Positions 46,032 to 56,001 of a stretch of 64,000 nucleotides of DNA are shown here, one piece after another; the first letter of the stretch is position 1, and each line of letters begins with the position of its first letter. Under the pieces are notes generated by a model, which did no database searches, was not told the DNA's origin, and was given only the letters and a program-made list of their open reading frames with translations. The DNA is from Micromonospora luteifusca. GTDB taxonomy: Bacteria; Actinomycetota; Actinomycetes; Mycobacteriales; Micromonosporaceae. The position numbers were made by a program, and so were the translations under genes. The stretch lies in NCBI RefSeq assembly GCF_016907275.1, contig NZ_JAFBBP010000001.1, forward strand, positions 1,364,001 to 1,428,000. Reading direction: 5' to 3'.

Positions 46032-47066
46032 TTAGGCTGCGGCGAGGATGCGGGGTAGGGCTGCGACGGCGCGGTCGATGTCCGCGTCGCTGAGGCCCAG
46101 GTGGGTGACCAGGCGGGCGCTCCGAGGGCCGAGCACCGAGATCAGCACGCCCTCCTCCCGCGCGGCGGCGGCCAGGGCACGCGCGTCCAGGGCGTGCTTC
46201 GTGAGGTCCAGCGCGACCAGGTTGGTGCGGACCACGGTGGCGAGCACACCGAACGGCGCGACCGCCTCGGCGAGCCGGGCCGCCCGGGCGTGGTCATCGG
46301 CCAGCCGGTCGACGTGGTGCGCGAGCGCGTACCGGCCGGCGGCGGCGAGGATGCCGGCCTGGCGCATGCCACCGCCCATCCGCTTACGGATCATCCGGGC
46401 TCGTTCGATCTTCTCCGCGCTACCCACCACCAGCGAGCCGACCGGCGCGCCGAGGCCCTTGGAGAGGCACACCGACATCGTGTCGAAGAGCCGGCCGTAC
46501 TCGATCAGGGGCACCCCGTCGGCAACGTGCGCGTGCCAGATTCGAGCGCCGTCACAGTGCAGCGCGACGCCCGCCTCGTCGGCGACCCCGCGCAGATCCC
46601 GCAGGGTCGCCAGCGGAATCACCCCGCCACCGCCGCGATTGTGGGTCTGCTCGACGGCGATCGCGCGGGTCGGGACGGCGAAGTAGCCGTCCGGACGGAT
46701 CATCGCAGCCACCGCCTCCGGGTCGATGTCCGCGCCGACCGCAGGCCAGGTCCGCGAGGAAATCCCGCCGTACGCGGCAGCGGCGCCGATCTCGTACGTG
46801 ACCACATGCGCGTCGGCGTCGCAGAGCAACTCGTCGCCGGGCGACACCAGTAGTTGCAGGGCGATCTGGTTCGCCATCGACCCGCTCGGGGCGAACAGCG
46901 CCGCCTCGTGCCCGAACAGCGCGGCGACCTCGGCCTCCAGCGCGTTGACGGTCGGGTCCTCGCCGTACACGTCGTCACCGACCTCGGCGGAGGCCATCGC
47001 CTCCCGCATCTCGGCGGTAGGTCGGGTCACCGTGTCGGACCGCAGGTCCACGAACAGGTCAGTCAC
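46032..47066 (-). CDS. ltaE: Low-specificity L-threonine aldolase
   Basis: PLP enzyme splitting threonine/allo-threonine to glycine and acetaldehyde. The GTG start ([17 protein letters not shown]) is chosen because GAAAGGA lies 5-6 nt upstream; an ATG two codons earlier is too close to that site. 344 residues. The PLP lysine is in [13 protein letters not shown], and the fold-type I blocks [30 protein letters not shown] and [10 protein letters not shown] are all present. It lies 96 bp downstream of the DAHP synthase gene behind a 34-bp direct repeat. Confidence 0.92.
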   Translation of the reverse strand: MTDLFVDLRSDTVTRPTAEMREAMASAEVGDDVYGEDPTVNALEAEVAALFGHEAALFAPSGSMANQIALQLLVSPGDELLCDADAHVVTYEIGAAAAYGGISSRTWPAVGADIDPEAVAAMIRPDGYFAVPTRAIAVEQTHNRGGGGVIPLATLRDLRGVADEAGVALHCDGARIWHAHVADGVPLIEYGRLFDTMSVCLSKGLGAPVGSLVVGSAEKIERARMIRKRMGGGMRQAGILAAAGRYALAHHVDRLADDHARAARLAEAVAPFGVLATVVRTNLVALDLTKHALDARALAAAAREEGVLISVLGPRSARLVTHLGLSDADIDRAVAALPRILAAA

Positions 47067-47130
47067 AATCATCCTTTCGGCTGCCGACTGCGGGGCTCGC
47101 AAGCTCACTCCTCGCGTCAGCCATGGTCAT
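47059..47130 (-). CDS. Possible 23-codon upstream ORF overlapping the threonine aldolase start
   Basis: [20 protein letters not shown] then DCD, ending 8 bp inside the threonine aldolase gene. It is formed by the duplicated 34-bp segment: the same GAAAGGATGA precedes both this ORF and the aldolase start. It may be an accident of the duplication or a translational coupler. No function is claimed. Confidence 0.25.
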   Translation of the reverse strand: MTMADARSELASPAVGSRKDDCD

Positions 47131-47160
47131 CCTTTCGGCTGCCGACTGCGGGGCTCGCAA
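47069..47160. repeat. 34-bp direct repeat around the threonine aldolase ribosome site
   Basis: Identical 34-bp copies at 47069-47102 and 47127-47160, separated by 24 bp. Read on the minus strand each ends in GCAGCCGAAAGGATGA, so each supplies a Shine-Dalgarno-like AAAGGA and an ATG. The upstream copy begins 3 bp from the DAHP synthase stop. Confidence 0.92.
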
Positions 47161-47162
47161 AG

Positions 47163-48656
<1,494 letters not shown>

Positions 48657-49169
48657 TCAGGACGCGGGAGAGGGAACCACGCCGGTCGGCGTCGGGTTGG
48701 CGGCTGGGCCGCCCGGCGCCTCCCCGGCGATGCACCAGTCGCTTCCGTCGCGGGTGACGGTGAACACCAGCGGCCGGGCGACGGTGCGCTTGCCGGCGCT
48801 GACCGAGACCGAGACGCTGACCTCCTGCCCGAGCGGACCGGACCGGACGTCGGTGATGGCCGCCTCAGGCACCTGGAAGTGATCGGCGAAGTCGCCGTTG
48901 GGGCCGGTGGCGCCCAGGTCGAAGCCGTCGTGCAGAAGAGCGCAGAGCTGGCTGCGGCCAGCGGCGACGTCCTTGGCGGCCATCGCGTCGAGGTACGCCT
49001 GCACGCGCTCGCGGGAGCGGGCGGCGGCCTCCTCGGCGGGGGCTCGCGCGGGCTTGGCGGCCGGTTCGTCCTTGGCACCGCCACCGCCGATCCCGCAGCC
49101 GACCAGGGCGACCGGCAGCAGCACCAGCCCTGCGGCCGTTGCCGCCAGCTTGCGGTGGGTCGGGTGCAT
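48657..49169 (-). CDS. Putative lipoprotein of unknown function
   Basis: A 170-residue exported protein. A short signal peptide ends in the lipobox LVGC (Cys25) and is followed by a Gly/Lys/Ala/Pro-rich linker (26-50) and a helical-to-beta domain resembling NTF2-like secreted proteins (VQAYLDAMAAKD, SVSVSAGKRTVARPLVFTVT). ATG at 49169 has GGAGG 7 nt upstream; a GTG two codons earlier is less well placed. No specific function can be given. It is transcribed toward the DAHP synthase gene, 87 bp away. Confidence 0.8.
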   Translation of the reverse strand: MHPTHRKLAATAAGLVLLPVALVGCGIGGGGAKDEPAAKPARAPAEEAAARSRERVQAYLDAMAAKDVAAGRSQLCALLHDGFDLGATGPNGDFADHFQVPEAAITDVRSGPLGQEVSVSVSVSAGKRTVARPLVFTVTRDGSDWCIAGEAPGGPAANPTPTGVVPSPAS

Positions 49170-49291
49170 GACCACCTCCGTCGACGGTGAGATCGAGACC
49201 TGCCGAGCCGGGAGTCTGCCACATCGAGCTGGCCCGACCCAACGACGGCGGCCCGGCCGACGCTGGGCGTCGACCGGGCCGGGGTGTCACG

Positions 49292-49324
49292 GGCGGGGAG
49301 GGGCGGTGCGTGCCCCTCCCCGCC
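49292..49324 (-). terminator. Terminator hairpin downstream of the chitinase gene
   Basis: Perfect 13-bp stem GGCGGGGAGGGGC/GCCCCTCCCCGCC (49292-49304 with 49312-49324) around a 7-nt loop, 26 bp after the chitinase stop. It lacks a T-run, as is usual for actinomycete terminators. Confidence 0.75.
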
Positions 49325-49350
49325 GTGTGGGTGGTGCGTCGGCCTTCGGC

Positions 49351-50985
49351 TCAGCCGAGACCGCCCTTGATGGCGCCAATGAGCTCGCCGTTGCCGGTGT
49401 CACCGGAGAGCTCCCAGAAGAACGCGCCACCGAGGCCCTGGTTCTTCGCGTACTGCATCTTGCCGTTGATGGTCGACGGGGTGTCGTAGCTCCACCAGTT
49501 GCTGCCGCACTTGGCGTACGCGGTGCCGGCGACCGTGCCGGTGGTCGGGCAGGTGTTCTTGAGGACCTTGTAGTCCTCGATGCCCGCCTCGTAGGTGCCC
49601 GGTGCCGCGCCGGTGGCGCTTCCACCCGGGGCGGCCTGGGTGACCCCGGTCCAGCCCCGGCCGTAGAAGCCGATGCCGAGCAGCAGTTTGTTGGCCGGGA
49701 CGCCCTTGCTCTTGAGCTTCTGGATCGCCGCGTCGGAGTTGAAGCCCTGCTGCGGGATGCCGGTGTACGAGGTGAGCGGGGAGTGCGGTGCCGTCGGACC
49801 CTGGGCGGCGAAGGCCCCGAAGTAGTCGTAGGTCATCGGCATCAGCCAGTTGAGGTTGCCGATGGCGCCGGCATAGTCGGTGGCGTCGATCTTGCCGCCG
49901 TTGCTGCCGTCCGCGGTGATCGCGGCGGTGACCAGGGCGTTGGAGCCGAACCTCGACCGCAGCGCGCTGATCACGTTCTTGAACGCGTTCGGACCGCTGG
50001 TGTCACAGGTCAGGCCGCAGGCGTTGGGGTACTCCCAGTCGACGTCGATGCCGTCGAAGACGTCGGCCCAGCGCGGGTCCTCGACGAGGTTGTAGCAGCT
50101 CTCGGCGAAGGCGGCCGGGTTCTGCGCGGCCTGGGTGAAGCCGCCGGACCAGGTCCAACCGCCGAACGACCAGATCACCTTGAGGTGCGGGTTCATCTGC
50201 TTGAGCTTGCGCAGCTGGTTGAAGCTGCCACGCAGCGGCTGGTCCCACGTGTCGGCGACGCCGTCCACGCTGTCCGCCGCCGTGTACGCCTTCTCGTAGT
50301 CGGCGTAGCTGTCACCGATGGCACAGCGGCCACCGGTGGTGTTGCCGAAGGCGTACAGGATGTGGGTCAGCTTGGCGGCGGAGCCGCTGGTCTGGATGTT
50401 CTTGACGTGGTAGTTGCGTCCGTAGACGCCCCACTCGGCGAAGTAGCCGACGACCTTCTTGCCACCTGGGTTCGGCGGGTTGGTGGTCGGCGGTGCCGTG
50501 GTGGGCGGGGTGGTGGTGGGCGGCGTCGTGGTCGGTGGGGTGGTGGTCGGCGGCGGGGTCGTGGTCGGCGGGCTGGTGGGGGTGCCGCCGCCGCAGGGTG
50601 CGCCGTTGACGGTGCAGTTCAGCGGGGCCTTGAAGGCGCCGGTGCCGTTGTAACCCCAGTTGAACGAGGCACCCGGGGCGAGGCCGCCGGCCCAGCTCTT
50701 CTTGACCGCGACGTAGTGGTTGCCGCTGCTGGTCACGTCGGCGTCCCAGGCGCTGCTGATGGTGGTGCCCGACGGCAGGTCGAACTCGATGCGCCAGGTG
50801 TTGACGGTGGCACTGGACCCGTTGGTGACGGTCACCTTCGTCTCGTGACCGGTCCCCCAGTCCTGTGCCCTGGTGAACGTGGTGGTGACACTGCCGGCGC
50901 CGAACGCGGTGGTCATCGGCACCGCTGCGACGGTCACGGCGACCACGGCACCGGCCCAGAGGGCCCGGCGGAGCGATCTTTTCAT
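49351..50985 (-). CDS. Secreted chitinase: CBM2 domain, Pro/Thr linker, GH18 catalytic domain
   Basis: Extracellular hydrolase of chitin, 544 residues. Signal peptide to about residue 30, a family 2 carbohydrate-binding module (31-131) with conserved Trp residues and a closing Cys, a long Thr/Pro linker (135-173), and a GH18 barrel from 177. The catalytic motif is DGIDVDWEYP (acid Glu318), with SFGGW on strand three and MPMTYDYFGAF later. The layout is typical of Streptomyces/Micromonospora chitinases. A well-formed promoter and a GGAAACTTTCC inverted repeat lie upstream. Confidence 0.95.
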   Translation of the reverse strand: MKRSLRRALWAGAVVAVTVAAVPMTTAFGAGSVTTTFTRAQDWGTGHETKVTVTNGSSATVNTWRIEFDLPSGTTISSAWDADVTSSGNHYVAVKKSWAGGLAPGASFNWGYNGTGAFKAPLNCTVNGAPCGGGTPTSPPTTTPPPTTTPPTTTPPTTTPPTTAPPTTNPPNPGGKKVVGYFAEWGVYGRNYHVKNIQTSGSAAKLTHILYAFGNTTGGRCAIGDSYADYEKAYTAADSVDGVADTWDQPLRGSFNQLRKLKQMNPHLKVIWSFGGWTWSGGFTQAAQNPAAFAESCYNLVEDPRWADVFDGIDVDWEYPNACGLTCDTSGPNAFKNVISALRSRFGSNALVTAAITADGSNGGKIDATDYAGAIGNLNWLMPMTYDYFGAFAAQGPTAPHSPLTSYTGIPQQGFNSDAAIQKLKSKGVPANKLLLGIGFYGRGWTGVTQAAPGGSATGAAPGTYEAGIEDYKVLKNTCPTTGTVAGTAYAKCGSNWWSYDTPSTINGKMQYAKNQGLGGAFFWELSGDTGNGELIGAIKGGLG

Positions 50986-51006
50986 GAGGCGTCTCCCGAA
51001 CTGTTA

Positions 51007-51062
51007 GGAAACTTTCCAAAAGAGATGGTGAGACGGTACTCACGGCGTTATCACTTAGTCAA
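51007..51062 (-). promoter_or_regulatory. Chitinase promoter with downstream palindrome
   Basis: On the minus strand: TTGACT (51057-51062), an 18-bp spacer, and TACCGT (51033-51038) as -35 and -10. The inverted repeat GGAAACTTTCC (51007-51017) lies about 10-20 bp downstream of the expected start site and 22 bp before the ATG, a good place for a repressor that responds to chitin or carbon source. Confidence 0.65.
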
Positions 51063-51153
51063 GATGTGCATGTTTCGATTTCTCCTGGTGCGTGGAGTGC
51101 CCCTGCTCCGCCCGTCCCCGGGGCCCCGCCCGCCGGGCGCGTAGCCTCGGACC

Positions 51154-51648
51154 ATGACCGTCTTCGACATCCCGATCGACGCCCTCAACGGCGGCCCCGC
51201 CAACCTGGCCCGCTACCGCGGGAAGGCGCTCCTGGTCGTCAACGTGGCCTCCCGCTGCGGCCTCACCCCGCAGTACGCCGGCCTCCAGACGCTCGCGGAC
51301 TCCTACGCCGACCGCGGCCTGGTGGTGCTGGGCGTGCCCTGCAACCAGTTCGCCGGGCAGGAGCCGGGCAGCGCCGCCGAGATCAGTGACTTCTGCCAGG
51401 TCAACTATGGGGTTACCTTCCCGCTGACCGAGAAGGTCGACGTCAACGGTCCGGACCGGCACCCGCTCTACGCCGCACTCGTGGACACCCCGGACGCCGA
51501 CGGGCACACCGGGGACGTCCGGTGGAACTTCGAGAAGTTCCTGGTCGCCCCGGACGGCAGCGTCGCGGCCCGCTTCGCCCCAACGGTCGAGCCCGACGCC
51601 AACGACCTGCGCGCCGCGATCGAGAAGGCCCTACCGACCCCCGCCTGA
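51154..51648 (+). CDS. Glutathione peroxidase family protein (thiol peroxidase)
   Basis: A 164-residue thioredoxin-fold peroxidase. The peroxidatic cysteine is Cys35 in NVASRCGLTPQY; the Gln of GVPCNQFAGQEPG and the Trp-Asn of VRWNFEKFLV complete the catalytic tetrad. It has Cys rather than selenocysteine. Actinobacteria lack glutathione, so reduction by thioredoxin or mycothiol is likely, as known for bacterial members. It stands alone, divergent from the chitinase gene. Confidence 0.94.
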   Translation: MTVFDIPIDALNGGPANLARYRGKALLVVNVASRCGLTPQYAGLQTLADSYADRGLVVLGVPCNQFAGQEPGSAAEISDFCQVNYGVTFPLTEKVDVNGPDRHPLYAALVDTPDADGHTGDVRWNFEKFLVAPDGSVAARFAPTVEPDANDLRAAIEKALPTPA

Positions 51649-51701
51649 CTCGCCCCGGGCAAGCGCCGCCCACCCCGCCCCGGGCCGCCTTGATCACGCT
51701 T

Positions 51702-51848
51702 GAATTGTTCGTCACCTGAGAGTGGCATGTCCCCGGAGAGCCGACTGGCGACCAGCGTGAGCAGTACGTTGTGCAGGACGGGCTCTCGGCGCAGCCAGGC
51801 GCCCGCCGTGGTGGCGAAGGTTGCGAGATCCTCGACGAGACAGCGCAT
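51702..51848 (-). pseudogene. Truncated N-terminal fragment of a GNAT acetyltransferase
   Basis: About 49 codons starting MRCLVEDLATFATTAGAWL and continuing REPVLHNVLLTLVASRL resemble the N-terminus of actinobacterial GNAT proteins. The similarity ends at an AT-richer stretch (TTGATCACGCTTGAATTG, about 51690) that looks like half of a TGATCA-type repeat. No acetyl-CoA motif remains. The call rests on pattern only. The rest of 51649-51946 shows nothing else. Confidence 0.4.
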
Positions 51849-51946
51849 GCCCGGCAGTCTGCGCAGCCGGTCGGCATCCCGGCAAGCGGAATAACCCACC
51901 ACCCTAGTCGGGAATGCGTCGCGGGTGGACGGAGTTGGGAACCAAC

Positions 51947-52621
51947 ATGACAACTGTGGGACTGATCGGCAGCGGCAACATCGGCGGCACGGTGGCCCGG
52001 CTGGCGGTGGACGCCGGCTACGAGGTGGTGCTGAGCAACTCACGTGGGCCGGAGACGCTGAAGGATCTCGCCGACGAGTTGGGCAAGCACGCCAGCGCCG
52101 GCACCGTCCAGGACGCGGCGCAGGTGGGTGACCTGGTGGTGGTCAGCGTGCCGCTGAAGGCCTACCGGGCGGTGCCCGTGGAGCCGCTGGCCGGCAAGGT
52201 CGTCATCGACACCAACAACTACTACCCACAGCGCGACGGGGCCTTCCCGGAGCTGGACGCCGGCGAGATCACCAGCAGCGAGCTGCTCCAGCAGCACCTG
52301 CCGGAGGCCCGGGTGGTCAAGGTGTTCAACAACATCTACTTCAAGCACCTGGCCGCGCTACCGCGGCCGTCCGGAGCGGCAGACCGCAGCGCTCTCGCGA
52401 TCGCCGGCGACGACGCCGCCGCGAAGGCCGAGGTGACGGCGTTCCTCGACCGAATCGGCTACGACGCGGTCGACGCCGGGTCGCTGGCCGAGGGGTGGCG
52501 CTACCAGCCGGACACCCCGGCGTACGGCGTGCTTTACTCCGCCGACCCGACGGACTGGGCGCACCCGGCCCAGGGCGGCGCCGAGAAGCTGCGCGCCGCC
52601 CTGGCCGCCGCGACCCGCTGA
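51947..52621 (+). CDS. NAD(P)-binding oxidoreductase, F420-reductase-like
   Basis: A 224-residue Rossmann-fold protein. GLIGSGNIGGTVARLAVDAG (residues 5-24) is the dinucleotide-binding motif, and LSNSRGPETL contains the Arg expected for NADP preference. The blocks VVSVPLKAYRAVP, VVIDTNNYYPQRDG and VVKVFNNIYFKHL match the NADPH-dependent F420 reductase family, although many relatives do not use F420. ATG at 51947 follows GGAGTTGGGAACCAAC. It is monocistronic, convergent with the GT87 gene. Confidence 0.82.
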   Translation: MTTVGLIGSGNIGGTVARLAVDAGYEVVLSNSRGPETLKDLADELGKHASAGTVQDAAQVGDLVVVSVPLKAYRAVPVEPLAGKVVIDTNNYYPQRDGAFPELDAGEITSSELLQQHLPEARVVKVFNNIYFKHLAALPRPSGAADRSALAIAGDDAAAKAEVTAFLDRIGYDAVDAGSLAEGWRYQPDTPAYGVLYSADPTDWAHPAQGGAEKLRAALAAATR

Positions 52622-52649
52622 GCAACGCCGCCGCCCTCCCCGCGATCCC

Positions 52650-54251
52650 CTATCGGGTGGTGGTGCGGAGGGCGGCGGCGAGTTCGTCGTCGTAGCTGGC
52701 GATCGGCTGGCCGTCCGAGGCGTACGCGACGAGCCGCCCCTTGGCCATGGTCGCCGAACGGAACGAGAACGTCAGCGTCCCCGGGTACGCGTCGAGCAGC
52801 GGGACGGCCCGAGGTGCCCCGCCCGGGGCGGAGAAGTATTCCAGCCTCGCCACCTGCGGGGAGACCACGCCGTTGACCCGGACCTTGGTCTTCTCGGCTC
52901 GGGTGCCGAAGGTGACCGGCGCGTCGGTGCCGTAGGCGGCGCACTCGACCGGGCCACGGCAGACGAAGAAGTATCGCGGGTTGGCCACGTCGTCGAGGGC
53001 GTACGCCTTGAAGGTCGGGTCCGCTCCGGCGGGCAGCGGCTGCACGGCGAAGAAGGCGACCGCCACCGTGGCCGTGACGCCCACCCGCAGCCAGCCCCTC
53101 CCGGCCGCCGGCCGCCGGTTCGTGCGAGCGGCGGCGACCGCGACACCGCCGAAGCCGGCCAGACACAGCAGGCACACCCCGACGGCGCGGGCGTTCTCGA
53201 AGAGGAACTGCACGCCGGGCCGCATCGACACCGGGCTGAGGACCGCGCCCAACGAGACGACCATGGCGGCGAGCAGCGCCGCGCCAGCCGCCCGCTGGGT
53301 GACGCCGGACGCGCCGATCAGCAGCATCGCCGCGAGCACCGGCCACACCTGGTGGTGGGTCCAGGACACCGGGGACGCGGCGACGGTGGCGCAGCCGACC
53401 AGCACGGCCGCGTGTCCCGGGCGACCCTCCGACGTCAGGTGCCGGGCCCGCAGCAGGGCCGCCGCGCAGATGAGTGCCACCAGACCCGCCCAGAGCAGTG
53501 GCAGCGCCGACTCGTCGACGCCGACGCGCAGCAGCATCCCGTGCACGGACTGGTTGCCCAGCGAGGCCAGGTTGCCGATCCGCGAGGTCTGCCGCACCGC
53601 CTCGCTCCAGTAGGTCCAACTCTCACCCGGCAACACGATCGCGGCGAGAGTCGCGCAGGCCACGAACGTCGCCACCGCCCGACCGGCATCGCGGTAGCGG
53701 CCGGTGGCGAGGAAGTAGACCACGAACAGCAGTGGGGTCAGCTTGATCGCCGCGGCGACCCCGACCAGCACCCCGCGCAGCCGGGGTGGGACGACGCCCA
53801 TGCCGTCCAGCAGGGCCATCAGCACGATGAAGATGCTGACCTGGCCAAAGCGCAGGTTGCTCTGCACCGGCGCGGAGAGCATCAGCACGGTGGCCGCCAC
53901 CGCCACGACGAGCGGCCGCCGGGACTGCCGGGTGGTCAGCGCGACACCGACGGCCCCGGCGATGGCGACGACGGCCGCGCAGGTCGCGACCAGCCAGATC
54001 CCCTGCAGTACGCCCTCGCTCACGGCGGTGATCGGCCCCAGCACGAGGGCGGCGAACGGCGGGTAGGTGAACGGCCCGCCGTTGTCGGCCGCGTATTCGT
54101 ACAGCGGCCGACCGTTGTGCAGGTCGGACAGCGCGCCGTAGTAGATGTGCAGGTCGGAGAGGCGATCCGGGCGCCTGAGAACGAGCACACAGGACACCAG
54201 TGCGACGACGACGAAGGCCGCCCACACCAGCGCCACCCGGCGATCCCGCAT
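52650..54251 (-). CDS. GT87-family (DUF2029) polyprenyl-phosphate mannosyltransferase-like membrane protein
   Basis: A 533-residue polytopic protein with about ten membrane segments. Loop one contains SDLHIYYGALSDLHNGRPLY and FTYPPFAALV, the pattern of GT87 lipid-linked mannosyltransferases. After the last membrane segment (about 395) a ~135-residue extracytoplasmic C-terminal domain follows, longer than usual for the family. ATG at 54251 has no Shine-Dalgarno; TATTCT (54258-54263) ends 6 nt before it, which suggests a leaderless message. Substrate and product are unknown. Confidence 0.75.
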   Translation of the reverse strand: MRDRRVALVWAAFVVVALVSCVLVLRRPDRLSDLHIYYGALSDLHNGRPLYEYAADNGGPFTYPPFAALVLGPITAVSEGVLQGIWLVATCAAVVAIAGAVGVALTTRQSRRPLVVAVAATVLMLSAPVQSNLRFGQVSIFIVLMALLDGMGVVPPRLRGVLVGVAAAIKLTPLLFVVYFLATGRYRDAGRAVATFVACATLAAIVLPGESWTYWSEAVRQTSRIGNLASLGNQSVHGMLLRVGVDESALPLLWAGLVALICAAALLRARHLTSEGRPGHAAVLVGCATVAASPVSWTHHQVWPVLAAMLLIGASGVTQRAAGAALLAAMVVSLGAVLSPVSMRPGVQFLFENARAVGVCLLCLAGFGGVAVAAARTNRRPAAGRGWLRVGVTATVAVAFFAVQPLPAGADPTFKAYALDDVANPRYFFVCRGPVECAAYGTDAPVTFGTRAEKTKVRVNGVVSPQVARLEYFSAPGGAPRAVPLLDAYPGTLTFSFRSATMAKGRLVAYASDGQPIASYDDELAAALRTTTR

Positions 54252-54388
54252 CGACCGAGAATAAAACAGCACGCCGGTCGATGTCGGCCCGCAAAAACAT
54301 CCTTTCGGCAACTTGCGCTGGAGTCCCGTAAACGGGACCCTGTTCTCTGGGTTGCCGCCCGCTCACCGAACGTGCTTCCGGAGGCGAC

Positions 54389-55258
54389 ATGCAGACGCTC
54401 CGTACCGTGCCCCGCCGGCTGCTGGCCGGCTCCGGCGCGCTCCTACTCAGCACCGCCCTCGCCGCCACCGGCACCCCCGTGCCGGCCAGCGCCGCGACCA
54501 GCGTGGACACCATCGGATACGTCCGGCTCGCCCACCTCTCCCCGGACACTCCGGCCGTCGACGTCTACCTGACCGCGCCGGACGCCGCGAAGCCCAAGGT
54601 CTTCCCCGGGGTCGGCTACGGCGTGGTCTCCGACTACTTCGAGCTGGCACCCGGCCGGTACGCGGTGGCGATGCGCGAGGCCGGCGCCCCGGAGAGCGGT
54701 CCCCCGGTGCTGACCACCGAGGTCGCGGTGACCAGCGGTGACGCCTTCACGGTGGCCGGTGTCGGCCGGCACGCGGACCTGGGGTTGCGGGTGCTCAACG
54801 ATGACCTCAGCGCGCCCGCGCAGGGCCACGCCAAGGTGCGGGTCGTGCAGGCTTCCGTGCGCACCCCCGTGCTGGACGTGGCCGCCGCCGACGGCCCGAC
54901 GATCGCCAACGGCGTGCAGTTCGCGACCACGACCGAATACCAGCAGGTCGAGCAGGGCAGTTTCCGGCTGCGGCTGACGGGCGCTGGCGGGCCGAGTGCC
55001 GACGCCGAGGTGCGGCTCACCGGCGGCGCGGTCTACTCGCTGCTGGTGCTCGACGCGAAACAGGGCGGGCTCACCGCTGAACTGCGCCGCGACGCGAAGG
55101 GCGGCACGGTCGTCCCCGCCGGCGGGGTGGACACCGGCGCTGGCGGCACCGCCGGGGCCGGGCTCGGCGCGTACCCCCTGGTGGCCGGCGGGTTGGCCGC
55201 GACAGCCGTCGCGGTGACCCTGCTGCTGTGGCGTCGGCGGCGGCGCACCACCTGGTGA
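54389..55258 (+). CDS. Surface DUF4397 protein, probable class F sortase substrate
   Basis: A 289-residue exported protein with a signal peptide (to about 36, PASAAT), two DUF4397-type beta domains (GYVRLAHLSPDTPAVDVYL and AKVRVVQASVRTPVLDVAA), then PAGGVDTGAGG (243-253), a membrane segment (about 262-281) and a five-Arg tail. The last three parts look like a cell wall sorting signal in which the usual LPXTG is replaced. ATG has CGGAGG upstream. The sortase gene begins inside its stop (GTGA), strongly suggesting an enzyme-substrate pair. Confidence 0.82.
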   Translation: MQTLRTVPRRLLAGSGALLLSTALAATGTPVPASAATSVDTIGYVRLAHLSPDTPAVDVYLTAPDAAKPKVFPGVGYGVVSDYFELAPGRYAVAMREAGAPESGPPVLTTEVAVTSGDAFTVAGVGRHADLGLRVLNDDLSAPAQGHAKVRVVQASVRTPVLDVAAADGPTIANGVQFATTTEYQQVEQGSFRLRLTGAGGPSADAEVRLTGGAVYSLLVLDAKQGGLTAELRRDAKGGTVVPAGGVDTGAGGTAGAGLGAYPLVAGGLAATAVAVTLLLWRRRRRTTW

Positions 55259-55944
55259 CCAACGGGCCCGACGCGTCGATCCGGCGGCACCGCGACCGGC
55301 GGGTGCCGCTGGGCGCGCTGATCGCGGCCGGCGCGGCGGTCTGCCTGGCCGCCGGCACCGGGGTCGGGCTGGCCACCAGCGGCTCGGCGCCCGGGTCGGC
55401 GCCGCCGATGGCGAGCTGGCACCCCGGCTGCACCGACGACTGCCCGTCGGTGGCTGCGGCGTCCGTGCCGCAGGGTCCACCCACCCGGGTACGCGTACCC
55501 CGCATCGCTGTCGACTCCGCGCTCACCGTGTTGGGCCTGGACCGCGCCGGTGCGCTGATCCCGCCGAGTGACTTCGACGCCGCAGGCTGGTACGGCGGCG
55601 GCCCGGCACCCGGCGACACCGGTCCGGCCGTGCTCGCCGGGCACCTGGACTCCCGGCGCGGCCCGGCGGTGTTCGCCCGGCTCGGTGAGCTGCGCCCCGG
55701 TGATCGGGTGGAGGTGTGGCGCGGCGGGCAGCGGCTGTCCTTCCGGGTGACCGGGTCGGTGCGTGTCCGCAAGGATCGCTTTCCCACCGAAGCGGTCTAC
55801 GGGCCGACGCCGGGTCCGGAGTTACGCCTGGTCACCTGCGGGGGCGACTTCGACCGGCGCAGCGGGCACTACCGGGACAACGTGGTGGTCTTCGCGGTGA
55901 CCGAGGCCGCCGGCCCGACGCTGCCGGACTCCGCCGCGGGTTAG
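55255..55944 (+). CDS. Class F sortase
   Basis: Membrane-anchored transpeptidase of the sortase fold. GTG at 55255 overlaps the DUF4397 stop and gives 229 residues; a GTG nine codons earlier is possible. A membrane helix (about 19-41) is followed by a linker and the catalytic domain with His130 (VLAGHLDS), Cys195 (RLVTCGGDF) and Arg207 (HYRDNVVVF), the sortase triad. Class F members are common in actinobacteria and have no general housekeeping role. The coupled upstream gene is the best substrate candidate. Confidence 0.9.
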   Translation: MTNGPDASIRRHRDRRVPLGALIAAGAAVCLAAGTGVGLATSGSAPGSAPPMASWHPGCTDDCPSVAAASVPQGPPTRVRVPRIAVDSALTVLGLDRAGALIPPSDFDAAGWYGGGPAPGDTGPAVLAGHLDSRRGPAVFARLGELRPGDRVEVWRGGQRLSFRVTGSVRVRKDRFPTEAVYGPTPGPELRLVTCGGDFDRRSGHYRDNVVVFAVTEAAGPTLPDSAAG

Positions 55945-56001
55945 GCCACCGGTCGGCAGCTCAGGTGCGGCGTCAGAGCGGGCGATAGCCCAGGCGCCGC
56001 G

